DNA of 64,000 nt. Source: Gemmatimonadota bacterium. Lineage in GTDB: Bacteria; JBHIER01; G020348925. Made by a program: the position numbers and the translations under genes. Below the pieces are notes generated by a model. The model saw only the letters and a program-made list of their open reading frames with translations, was not told the origin of the DNA and did not search any database. Positions 1 to 8,056 of this stretch are shown here, piece after piece. Where the stretch lies: positions 3,851,601 through 3,915,600 of the forward strand of contig CP070758.1 of NCBI GenBank assembly GCA_020348925.1, in the 5' to 3' direction. Numbering within the stretch: position 1 is the first letter of the stretch; each line of letters begins with the position of its first letter.

Positions 1-95
1 CAGATCCGGTCTATTTTCGATTGGAGGCAACATCCAGGAAGGGGAAAAATGCGTATACCGTTTATACAAATCCGATTTGGTACACACCGGCCTAA
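1..95 (+). CDS. C-terminal end of an unidentified protein (partial)
   Basis: One forward frame is open from the window edge (reading from base 3) to a TAA at 93-95 and gives 30 residues ending in YTNPIWYTPA. Endings of the NPIW type are common at the C-terminus of PHP-domain and similar metal-dependent hydrolases, so that is a possible identity, but 30 residues are too few to decide. A second frame is also open here and could encode a hydrophobic tail, so the choice of frame is an inference from residue composition. Confidence 0.35.
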   Translation, partial: DPVYFRLEATSRKGKNAYTVYTNPIWYTPA

Positions 96-188
96 GATTC
101 TTTTGTTTCTATCTTTTTCTCATCCCAGCCGTGGCGGTGACACTGATGACGATGTGCGAGCGGTCGGAGACATGTCAGGAGAGCGCGA

Positions 189-1997
189 ATGAAATTCGGG
201 GACTTTTTCGCGGACCAGAATTGTATCGTTTTTGACGGTGCTCTGGGCACACAACTCTATGCACGGGGCATTCCGAAAGGACACTGTTACGATGAGCTGA
301 ACATCTCCATGCCGGAAGTCGTGATGGGAATTCACCAAGAGTATATCGATGCGGGAGCTCAGGTTATCACCACAAACACGTTCGGTGCCAATGCCTCTAT
401 CCTGGAGGAATATTATGATCTGGGCGGAAAAGTAAAAGAGATAAACTATTTCGGAGCACGACTGGCAAAACGTATTGCCAAGAAAAGATCCTTTGTCGCC
501 GGCTCCATCGGTCCTGTAACGAGACCTCTTGACCGGGAGAAGAAACTGAAAGACGAGGACATCTCGATGATACTCAAGGAACAGATTGAGGCGCTCCTCG
601 AAGGCGGAGTGGACCTCTTGCTCCTCGAAACCTTTGCCAGTCTTGATGAGCTTCAAGCGGGTATACGCATAGCACGGGAAATAGACAAAGAGATCGTCAT
701 CATCGCTGAGGCTTCCTTTCCCAACAACGGTCTCACTCTTTTTGGAAAAAATCCGTACGAAGCGGCCCTCAGGCTCGACGTTCAAGAGGTCGATGTCAGC
801 GGGTCCAACTGCGGCACAGGCCCTCAGAGCGTTTACGAAGCGATCAGAAAAATGGGATCAGTAACCGACAAGGAGCTGTGTGCCATGCCCAACGCCGGTT
901 TGGCTCAATTCACTCAAGGAAAATTCTCCTATCCGTACAATCCGGAATACTTCGCACGGTACGGGAAAAAACTGTTGGCATCCGGAGTGAGAGTTATCGG
1001 CGGATGCTGCGGTACAACCCCCCAGCATATCAAGCTCCTCACTAAAAACCTTGAAGGACTGACACCCGGTAGAAGGAAAACCAAAAAAATCGAGATCACC
1101 CAACAGAGACAGGTCAGAAAAAGAGAAGAAATCACTTCGCATTTGCCGTCGCTTTTTGACAGAGGGGACGCCATCGCCCTTGAAATCGATCCACCCAGGG
1201 ACACCGATTTTGAGGGTTTCATCAAAAAAATAGAGCCATATGCAGAATATATCGATGTCATACATGTCTCGGATAGTCCCATGGCAAAACCGAGAATGTC
1301 TCCCATTTCTGCAGGAAAGCTTCTGAAGGATGCTCTTGAGAAAGAGATCGTCATTCACTACACGTGCAGGGACAGAAACATTCTTGGTATCCAATCCGAT
1401 CTCATCGGCGCTTCTGCCCTCGGACTCGAAAACGTGCTGGCCCTCGGTGGAGACCCTCCTTCCATAGGCGATTATCCCTTCGCCACAGGCGTCTACGATC
1501 TCACCGCGGACGGGCTCGTCGAAATGATGTCGGCCCTGAACCAGGGCGTTGATCTTCTTGGAAACCCGGTTGGACAGCAAACCCATTTCTTCATCGGCAT
1601 TGGCGCGGGAATGGGGCAAAAAGATACAAGCGAAATCGAGATCGTAAAGAGAAAGATACAACATGGGGCACATTTTATAGTGACCCAACCGATCTTTGAT
1701 CTCGAAGGAAAAAGAGATCATTTTGAGGCTTTGAAAAAGCTGAGATCTCCTATAGTGGTCAGTATCTTTCCTCTCGTCTCCTCTCAAAATGCTGAATATG
1801 TTCACTTCGAGGTGCCTGGTATCACAATTCCGCACAGATATTTGAAAAGAATGGAGGGGAAGAAAGGGAAAGAGGGGGAAAAAGAATGGATAAGTATTGC
1901 CAGAGAACTTCTAAAAGAACTGCGCGGTTTCGCCAACGGAATTCTGCTCATTCCACCTTTCAATCGATTTCACCTTGTCGAAGAAATTCTTTCGTAG
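189..1997 (+). CDS. Bifunctional homocysteine S-methyltransferase / 5,10-methylenetetrahydrofolate reductase
   Basis: The protein (602 aa) joins two folate-linked activities in one chain, as in Bacillus YitJ. Residues 1-300 form the homocysteine S-methyltransferase barrel, opening with the typical DGALGTQL stretch and carrying the zinc cysteines at C208 and in GGCCGTTP (C273, C274). Residues about 320-600 match methylenetetrahydrofolate reductase (MetF), with the ALGGDPP segment typical of the flavin-binding barrel. By family, MetF makes 5-methyl-THF and the barrel moves a methyl group to homocysteine to give methionine, in the cytoplasm. The ATG follows an AGGAG at proper spacing. The next gene starts 15 bases after the stop, so the two are probably co-transcribed. 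Confidence 0.9.
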   Translation: MKFGDFFADQNCIVFDGALGTQLYARGIPKGHCYDELNISMPEVVMGIHQEYIDAGAQVITTNTFGANASILEEYYDLGGKVKEINYFGARLAKRIAKKRSFVAGSIGPVTRPLDREKKLKDEDISMILKEQIEALLEGGVDLLLLETFASLDELQAGIRIAREIDKEIVIIAEASFPNNGLTLFGKNPYEAALRLDVQEVDVSGSNCGTGPQSVYEAIRKMGSVTDKELCAMPNAGLAQFTQGKFSYPYNPEYFARYGKKLLASGVRVIGGCCGTTPQHIKLLTKNLEGLTPGRRKTKKIEITQQRQVRKREEITSHLPSLFDRGDAIALEIDPPRDTDFEGFIKKIEPYAEYIDVIHVSDSPMAKPRMSPISAGKLLKDALEKEIVIHYTCRDRNILGIQSDLIGASALGLENVLALGGDPPSIGDYPFATGVYDLTADGLVEMMSALNQGVDLLGNPVGQQTHFFIGIGAGMGQKDTSEIEIVKRKIQHGAHFIVTQPIFDLEGKRDHFEALKKLRSPIVVSIFPLVSSQNAEYVHFEVPGITIPHRYLKRMEGKKGKEGEKEWISIARELLKELRGFANGILLIPPFNRFHLVEEILS

Positions 1998-2012
1998 GAC
2001 ACAGGAAAAAAG

Positions 2013-2705
2013 ATGAATGTAGGCATTCAAAAACTGTTTTCTGAGGTGCCGCGCACCTACGAGCTCGTCAACCATGTGCTGACTTTTGGGTTCGATATCC
2101 TGTGGCGCAGGACAGCCGCGAAGGTTGCGGTTTCCGGAGGCGGAACACAATGGCTGGACCTGTGCAGCGGGACAGGCGAAATGGCTCTCTCTCTCCGGCA
2201 AATCGGAGGAGATGAGGTGACCGTCGTTGCTGCCGACTTTTCCCTGCCCATGTTGCGTCATCTCAAAGAAAAACCGGAAGCCGAAAATATCGTCTTGACG
2301 CTGGCGGAAGCGAGCCAGCTCCCTTTTCCCAACAACACCTTCGATCTGGGGACCCTCTCCTTTGCCACACGGAATATCAAAGTCAGCCGAGACGATTTGA
2401 TTCAATGTTTCCGAGAATTCCACCGCATCATCAAGCCGGGCGGGCGCTTCGTCATTCTGGAAACGAGCCAGCCGCCCTCAAGATGCATCAGGTGGCTCAT
2501 CCACACCTACGTTCGGCTCTTCGTGCGTCCTGTCGGATTCATCATTTCAGGATCGCGCACGCCCTACGCCTATCTCTCGCGTACGATACGACGGTTCTAT
2601 GAGGCCGAAGAACTATCGGACATTATCAAACAAGCCGGTTTCTCAGAGGTGACCTTCAAACGCTTACTCTTCGGGATAACCGCAATACATAAAGCGTTAA
2701 AATAA
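2013..2705 (+). CDS. ubiE: Demethylmenaquinone / ubiquinone-type methyltransferase
   Basis: This is a class I SAM-dependent methyltransferase of 230 aa and the UbiE/MenG family. The N-terminus has the family pattern of a short helix followed by YELVNHVLTFGFDILWRR. The SAM-binding glycine motif is LDLCSGTGEMA near residue 50. The later blocks GTLSFATRNI and GGRFVILETSQP are also diagnostic. In an anaerobe the likely role is the last C-methylation of menaquinone at the membrane. The gene begins 15 bases after the methionine-synthesis gene. Substrate choice between menaquinone and ubiquinone cannot be read from sequence; menaquinone is inferred from the overall genome character. Confidence 0.88.
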   Translation: MNVGIQKLFSEVPRTYELVNHVLTFGFDILWRRTAAKVAVSGGGTQWLDLCSGTGEMALSLRQIGGDEVTVVAADFSLPMLRHLKEKPEAENIVLTLAEASQLPFPNNTFDLGTLSFATRNIKVSRDDLIQCFREFHRIIKPGGRFVILETSQPPSRCIRWLIHTYVRLFVRPVGFIISGSRTPYAYLSRTIRRFYEAEELSDIIKQAGFSEVTFKRLLFGITAIHKALK

Positions 2706-2802
2706 TATGAGTTACATCGTATAAGATGAAGAGGAACATCGATTCCCTCTCGAAGAATGAATATATGCCAGGAGCGTTTAGTTAAAAGAAAGGAGACCTA
2801 TA

Positions 2803-3285
2803 ATGCAAGTCTTAGTCATGTACTACTCGCGATCGGGGAACACGAAAAAGCTGGCCGAAGAAATAGCCAAGGGAGTGAAAGAAGTCGAAGACATCGAATG
2901 TGTCGTGAAATCCGTGTCCGAGATTACACAAGATGACTTTTTAGAAGCGGACGGCATCATTGCCGGAAGCCCCGTCTATTTTGGAGCCATGGCGGCGGAG
3001 ATGAAGGAGATCTTCGACAAGTTTGTCGGCATCCGAAAACACATGGAAGGAAAAATCGGCGCGGCTTTCTCCACAGCCGGTGACCCATCTGGCGGAAAAG
3101 AGACGACGATGCTGTCCATCATCCAGGCCATGCTCATTTACGGCATGATCATCGTCGGCGACCCCCTGGACGCCAGCGGTCACTACGGCGTCGCTTGTCT
3201 TGGCGCCCCGGACAAACTGGCGGCTGAGAATGGTGCGAAGTTGGGGAGGCGGGTGGCTCTGTTGGTTAAAAAACTACAGGTCTAA
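2803..3285 (+). CDS. Flavodoxin / WrbA-like FMN protein
   Basis: The 160-aa product starts MQVLVMYYSRSGNTKKLAE, the phosphate-binding loop (SRSGNT) of FMN-binding flavodoxins. GSPVYFGAMAAEMKEIFDK and the later GGKETT and GHYGV segments resemble the WrbA/flavodoxin-like NAD(P)H:quinone oxidoreductase branch. It probably acts in the cytoplasm as an electron carrier or quinone reductase. A strong ribosome site (AAAGGAGA) precedes the ATG. It is separated from ubiE by about 100 bases that contain a weak GAGG...CCTC hairpin, so it may have its own promoter. The exact redox partner is unknown. Confidence 0.85.
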   Translation: MQVLVMYYSRSGNTKKLAEEIAKGVKEVEDIECVVKSVSEITQDDFLEADGIIAGSPVYFGAMAAEMKEIFDKFVGIRKHMEGKIGAAFSTAGDPSGGKETTMLSIIQAMLIYGMIIVGDPLDASGHYGVACLGAPDKLAAENGAKLGRRVALLVKKLQV

Positions 3286-3358
3286 TGTATAGATTGTATT
3301 GGAATCGAAGGAAAGAATATTACAATTCACTTTTTCGTTATTCTTCGCCGCTATACCT

Positions 3359-3913
3359 TCAATTTCCTCCATGTTCCTCCAATGTTTTTCGAAGAATGTG
3401 GAGAAGAGCCCTGTCTCGATCACACTCAAGGTGTTCCCTCATATTGATGAGGGTCGGCAGGTCAAAAAATTTTGTGAGTTCCGTCTCCGAGATTCACTTT
3501 CTCCGTTTTTTTCGACAACGCACCATACCCCTGACCACCCAACGTACTTCCCCCCAAATTCAAAGGCCCGTATTTCGTCATCAAAAGGCTATATCCTGTA
3601 TTGCCAGGAAGGGAGTTTGTCGGCGAGATATCTGGTTTATCGCGGGACACCATCACCAGCTCCTGGAGTACCTTTCCTAATCCTACCAGATTGTGGCCTC
3701 TCTCGAATAGACCAGATCAAGATCGAAAATGGATCGGACATCACGCAATCTCAGAATGGACCGGACAGTTCGCTGCAAAACCAAGAGTCGCTGCCTGGGG
3801 CTCTGAGAAAGTATCCACCGGATCGGGGTGACATCAACACCATCGTCAGCGGACGATTTCTCATGCTCCCCTGTTGAACCGATCTTCGATCCTGTTTTAT
3901 GGAGCTCACTCAT
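3359..3913 (-). pseudogene. Decayed AbiEii-like nucleotidyltransferase gene
   Basis: Three minus-strand fragments in different frames line up in the order expected for the nucleotidyltransferase family often annotated as AbiEii toxin-like. The first (3683-3913) has TPIRWILSQSPRQRLLVLQR. The second (3462-3656) has KYGPLNL and QGYGALSKKTEKVNLGDG. The third, ending with TGA at 3359, has FFDLPTLINMREHLECDRDR followed by a leucine-rich helix. The central part with the catalytic GxS and acidic residues is missing and the fragments need frame changes to join. I infer a remnant with an internal deletion and at least one frameshift, not a working gene. Family assignment rests on remembered motif patterns. 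Confidence 0.55.
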
Positions 3914-4136
3914 GTCGATTCCTTTATTGCCCCATCTCTCCCAGACCAGCTAAAGGTTTGGGTTTCACATGCCTGAATTTTGCGGTATCACCTCACTGTA
4001 TTAGGGGTCTCGATTGTGTGATGCGACACAAAAGAGAGAAACACCGACAGTCTTTCGGTTGATGCACAAACCATAGTTATTATTCGTTCAAAATCTTCAG
4101 TTGGTTTCGGGGTCCCTGAGATACAGGGAATACTTT

Positions 4137-4301
4137 TTACAACTGAGAGATGTTCAGACCCTTCTGAATGAAAAGGCTCCGCTCACAGTGCGCACACGAC
4201 AGGGCTCCCCTATTCACGGCATCATCACCGTCCTTGTCGCGCAGAATAAGTTCACCATGACACTGAGGACAACACGGCAATGGCACTGTTGAGCATTTCA
4301 T
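4137..4301 (-). CDS. Small Trm112-like zinc-ribbon protein or fragment
   Basis: A 54-codon frame begins MKCSTVPLPCCPQCHGEL and contains a second CAHC pair in RGALSCAHCERSLFI, giving two CxxC knuckles about 25 residues apart. This is the layout of Trm112-like zinc ribbons, which occur alone or as the N-terminal piece of SAM methyltransferases. The frame stops soon after the ribbon, so it is either a stand-alone mini-protein or the stump of a methyltransferase. The ribosome site is weak. It lies in an accessory region next to a pseudogene, which favours a stump. Confidence 0.45.
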   Translation of the reverse strand: MKCSTVPLPCCPQCHGELILRDKDGDDAVNRGALSCAHCERSLFIQKGLNISQL

Positions 4302-4384
4302 CTCAATCACATACTCAGTTACAAGTCAAAAGGGGAAATATCCAAATTGCGGGTTTCTCTCTGTCCACGTGCAGTTCTTTGCTG

Positions 4385-4993
4385 TTACTCCATTGAGCAA
4401 AACTCACACCTTCGTTCTTGTCGATACATATCCAAACCACTACTCTTTCCCCTTACCCGCAATACGAAAAAAAGAACGAGAGCAGATGCAAAGAGAAAAA
4501 AGGCGATGATGGCAGCAATGGCAAGGTAGTATCGGTTTCTAACAGAAGTGTCCGTTAGTTTCCAGCGCCTGATTGTATAGCGAAAAAGCATGATGGAAAG
4601 AAAAAGAAAAATGCTTTGGATAAAGAAGAAGGTGTATTGAGAAAAAAGAATACCGGCCGCAGCCCATGCATCGGGGAACTGTTTTGTAGAAGCACGATAG
4701 ATATTCAGAACAAGAAAACCGGGGACTAAAATGAGGGCTATGGTTGAATTGGCTATGAGGAGCTTGAATTCGTTGCGATCGCCAAAGATGAAAAAAAACG
4801 TCAACATAAAACCCAGAACAACAAGTGGGAACAAAGGCTCGCTGTGATGTGATTTGGGATAAGACGGAGAATATCCGGCCCAGAGGCTGTACAAACCCCA
4901 AAAGAAAAGCCACAGGAGCAGCTCGTATGCAACCGACTTGGTAGCATATCTGTCAATTAATGATCCACGACTTTTCGAAGGAATGGAATTCAC
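4385..4993 (-). CDS. Multi-pass membrane protein of unknown function
   Basis: I do not recognise this 202-aa protein. It has about four hydrophobic segments: near residues 24-42 (LLLWLFFWGLYSLW), 55-70, 80-97 and 115-138 (FFFIQSIFLFLSIMLF), and a last one at 152-172. A basic tail with CEFC follows. The start is a GTG that overlaps the stop of a short upstream frame and follows an AAGGAAGAG ribosome site at good spacing. It lies downstream of the HAD-like gene on the same strand and may be co-transcribed with it. No catalytic motif is visible. Confidence 0.6.
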   Translation of the reverse strand: MNSIPSKSRGSLIDRYATKSVAYELLLWLFFWGLYSLWAGYSPSYPKSHHSEPLFPLVVLGFMLTFFFIFGDRNEFKLLIANSTIALILVPGFLVLNIYRASTKQFPDAWAAAGILFSQYTFFFIQSIFLFLSIMLFRYTIRRWKLTDTSVRNRYYLAIAAIIAFFLFASALVLFFVLRVRGKSSGLDMYRQERRCEFCSME

Positions 4994-5167
4994 TATCTCT
5001 CTTCCTTAAGAATGAAAGGTTCTATCATTCCTTCAGTTTGTACATAAGTTGCTTGCCAACGATTAGCAAACCACAAAGCCTGCACAGTCCGTTGGATCCG
5101 CCGATCTTCTTCACTCGAGTTGATCCATCCATGCTGATTGTATCGTTGTGAGGAAACCACAACGATA

Positions 5168-5971
5168 TTATTCCAGCGGTTCGACAAACGCGCTTTCCGG
5201 TTGGCGTGTCACAGGAAAATCGACGGGAAACACTTCGAGTTTTACCTTCTCTCCCATGTGTGTGTTAATCACGAAGAAACGTTTGTCGATGTAATCTTTC
5301 TTGCATTCACACATAGCCCTTAAAATAAGGCTCACGTTCTGCGGATCGTCGTCGGACATGCCAAAGCGGTGTTCTGGATCGGATCCGAATTTTTCCAGCG
5401 CCTTGTCGACGGATTTCTTGATCGCGACTCTCTTCAATGCCGGTGTGGTCTTTATCAGGCCGGGATCGTCGAGTTGTTCGCGGCGCACCTCATCGTTTCC
5501 TACGGGTAAAAGGGTGAGGTAATTCGGCTCTCGCGGGATCAGGCCTTTTTCGACGAGTACGCGCAAACCGACCTTCAGGGTCCCGGGACTGTGGCCCCGG
5601 GCAGTAATAATCGAGACGGGCCGCTGTTTTTTGCAGGCGTAAACGAACAGATCCCAGGAGGGCGCTTGCCAGTTCCGCTCATTCGATTCAATCGCCTTTT
5701 CAATGTCCTCCACAAAGTATTGTTTCTGACCGGGTTGTAGTTCGTCTGCCGGAATATCACCGAAGTTACGGTAACTCCCGTCGAACATGGCATAGTTCTC
5801 CCACTTGCCCGGCTGTCCCAGGAGAGGATGAATAGTGGCAAATTCACCGGTGCTGAACGGCTCGGGTTTCTCCGTTTCCGTGTTCAGGATGAATATGGGT
5901 GTGGTCAAGAACATGATGTTGTCATCAAAATCAAAGAAATAGAAGCTAACATCGTCAAATTGAATGGCCAT
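5168..5971 (-). CDS. HAD-superfamily-like protein
   Basis: The 267-aa product has a HAD-type first motif, FYFFDFDDNIMFL, in which two aspartates sit in the nucleophile loop (DFDDN). It also has ITARGHSPGTLK in the place of motif II and GMSDDDPQNV as a possible acidic motif IV. Family members are Mg-dependent phosphatases or related phosphotransferases. Substrate is unknown. The start is set at the second methionine (MAIQFDD) because CAGGAG stands 9 bases before it, while the longer version has no good ribosome site. It lies about 120 bases after the phospholipase D-like gene on the same strand. Confidence 0.65.
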   Translation of the reverse strand: MAIQFDDVSFYFFDFDDNIMFLTTPIFILNTETEKPEPFSTGEFATIHPLLGQPGKWENYAMFDGSYRNFGDIPADELQPGQKQYFVEDIEKAIESNERNWQAPSWDLFVYACKKQRPVSIITARGHSPGTLKVGLRVLVEKGLIPREPNYLTLLPVGNDEVRREQLDDPGLIKTTPALKRVAIKKSVDKALEKFGSDPEHRFGMSDDDPQNVSLILRAMCECKKDYIDKRFFVINTHMGEKVKLEVFPVDFPVTRQPESAFVEPLE

Positions 5972-6089
5972 TTCTTCGTACTCCTGTTTTGTCGGGTTCA
6001 ACAGTGCGAGCGCAAGCCTCTTCCCCGCACCGACTCCGTTCAGCGGAACAGCCAGGAACAGTGAGTGTCAGAGAGAAATCTTCCGTCGC

Positions 6090-7955
6090 CTAACTGAACA
6101 ACAGCCTTTCAGAGAGCTCCTGTGTCCCATCGGTGTAGTAGGGTTTCGTCCATGAATCATCAGGGTATAAATATGCTGCCTTTTCCGCTTCCTCGTCGGA
6201 CAGCTTGTTCAACTCATTTCGCGACTTGAAGTGGTTAAACAGCCGCATGAATTCCCCGAGAAATATGTCGGCGACGCGTTTGTTGCCCCGAATGATGAGC
6301 ATGTTCTCGTCGTTGTTGACTGTGGAGGCCTCACTGAAGTTCGCAGAACCGGTAATCACCACAGGATCGTCCGAGAGCGGATCTATCAGCATGTACTTGG
6401 TGTGCAGATAATTGACATGGTCGTTCAATCCCGTCAGCGTTTCGATGAATTGTTTGTGCTTATCTTTACCGCCTGCCCGTTTCTTCAAGGTATCGCCCCA
6501 CGCTATCCGGTTTTGCGTGCACTTGGCCATGAGGGGGTACTTCGGCCGCATGAGGCCCGTGATACCTTCCAGCAAAAGATAGCGCAGGTATGGTCCTCCG
6601 CCGCTGACCGGCTTCTTCCTTTTCACCTTTTTGAAGATTTCATCAGCGACGGAAAAGGCTGCGGTGAAGAAGACGGAATTCTCCGCAGCATCCAGTCGGT
6701 CGGCGTACCAGTCGAGCATGGCCTTGGTCAGCCGCGGGCTGAATACCGGAGTCATGGAATTTGGCGGCGGAGGTCCCTGGAGATCCGACTGCTGCAGGAT
6801 CGTCCAGTTCCGAAGACCCTTATCGGGAGGATCGGATTTCGCCGACTTCTTCTTGGGATCGGTGGAAAGTTTAGCCCAATACTCGAAGTACTTTTGCGCC
6901 ACGGCTTCGTCCCGTACGACATGTCCCACGTTGGACTGGCCGAAGATTCCGCCGGCCGTGAAATTCGTGGAGCCGGTCCAGACCTGTATGGGCTTGCCGT
7001 TCTTCAGCAGCACAATGAACTTGTTGTGCGAGATCTGTGTGATTGTCCGTGGTATCATCATTTCCTTGAATGCGGACAGATATTTGGCATTGGAAATCCC
7101 GATCTGGCTCACGGCCTGTTTGGCCGCCTCACAGACACTATCTCCGGACACCTCTTTGATCACTTCTCTGCTCGTGTACGTTGCCGGTTCCTGTCCACCC
7201 TTCGTATAGTTCACAGTGGTGTCAGCATCGTAGTTCCGCTTAAGCCGATACGTACTCTGTCGTTTGGCGTGGTGCACAATTTTGACGTCAGCTCCCCTCT
7301 CCAGGGCATTGACGAAAGCCTGAATGACTGGGGGATAGGTGAACTCATACACCGCGGCGCGTATCGAATATTCAGGACCTTTGGCCTGGGCAATGAAACG
7401 CAGCATGGCTTCTTCAAGCCCTCGCGACAGCCACTTGTAAGCCTCGCGCTGTGGCACATCTTCCGGCTTGAGGAATTCGGTAAATCTCATCTCATCCGGA
7501 TCTTCCACCTGAGCCTCATCCTTGTACCATCTGCGGTACTTGCCGAACCGGCGGCTGTAGGCCTGACTGCCGGCGACGCCGCGGTTGAAGTAGACGGCGT
7601 GCGTCTTATCCTCCGGGTCTTCAGTAGTAATCGTTACGTCAACCGGTTTTCCCTTTTCAGGTGCTGCGGGACTACCGTACACAGGGACCACGCGGTAGGT
7701 ATAGGTTTTCTTCGGATCCACGACATAATCACTCCACTGAAAAGCTTGAATAACCGGCACTTTGCTTGTGATTCCTTCAAAATCGCGATCGCCACGCAAC
7801 GGTTGAAACTTACCTGTTTTTCCTTTGCGCTTGGAAATGGTAAATCCCAGCAGACCCTTGGCCGCTTGCTTCTCTGCGTTCAGTCCAAGCAGTACGACCT
7901 CCGTACCGGCAATCGCATGGACTGAAATGCCTGTTTTCTTGTTGCGTTTGCGCAT
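6090..7955 (-). CDS. Phospholipase D-like protein with N-terminal Fn3-like domain
   Basis: The product (621 aa) carries two PLD-type half-sites. The first is HNK at residues 310-312 followed by GSTNFT. The second is a full HxK(x)4D at H518, K520, D525 followed by GSANFSEAS. The first half-site has leucine where the aspartate is expected, so it is incomplete. Residues about 15-110 look like a fibronectin type III-like beta domain ending YTYRVVPVYG. No signal peptide is visible, so the protein is probably cytoplasmic. The family includes phospholipases, nucleases and phosphotransferases acting through a phospho-histidine intermediate. The ATG follows AAAGGAGAA. Its substrate is not evident. Confidence 0.75.
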   Translation of the reverse strand: MRKRNKKTGISVHAIAGTEVVLLGLNAEKQAAKGLLGFTISKRKGKTGKFQPLRGDRDFEGITSKVPVIQAFQWSDYVVDPKKTYTYRVVPVYGSPAAPEKGKPVDVTITTEDPEDKTHAVYFNRGVAGSQAYSRRFGKYRRWYKDEAQVEDPDEMRFTEFLKPEDVPQREAYKWLSRGLEEAMLRFIAQAKGPEYSIRAAVYEFTYPPVIQAFVNALERGADVKIVHHAKRQSTYRLKRNYDADTTVNYTKGGQEPATYTSREVIKEVSGDSVCEAAKQAVSQIGISNAKYLSAFKEMMIPRTITQISHNKFIVLLKNGKPIQVWTGSTNFTAGGIFGQSNVGHVVRDEAVAQKYFEYWAKLSTDPKKKSAKSDPPDKGLRNWTILQQSDLQGPPPPNSMTPVFSPRLTKAMLDWYADRLDAAENSVFFTAAFSVADEIFKKVKRKKPVSGGGPYLRYLLLEGITGLMRPKYPLMAKCTQNRIAWGDTLKKRAGGKDKHKQFIETLTGLNDHVNYLHTKYMLIDPLSDDPVVITGSANFSEASTVNNDENMLIIRGNKRVADIFLGEFMRLFNHFKSRNELNKLSDEEAEKAAYLYPDDSWTKPYYTDGTQELSERLLFS

Positions 7956-8056
7956 GACCTGATTCTCCTTTCTTTCTCTTGACAGAAGTAAACGATGTGT
8001 GTGCTCAGTGCCACTATTTCCTACTCCGCCAAAATCGTTTCCCTCTTACGACGGCG

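Noticed and set aside
4993-5187. 64-codon minus-strand frame between HAD-like and membrane protein genes
   Set aside because: No clear ribosome site or motif and it overlaps the HAD gene; kept only as an upstream frame coupled to the GTG start.
6231-7925. 564-codon plus-strand open frame
   Set aside because: It is the mirror of the phospholipase D-like gene, which has family motifs and a ribosome site; the plus frame has neither.
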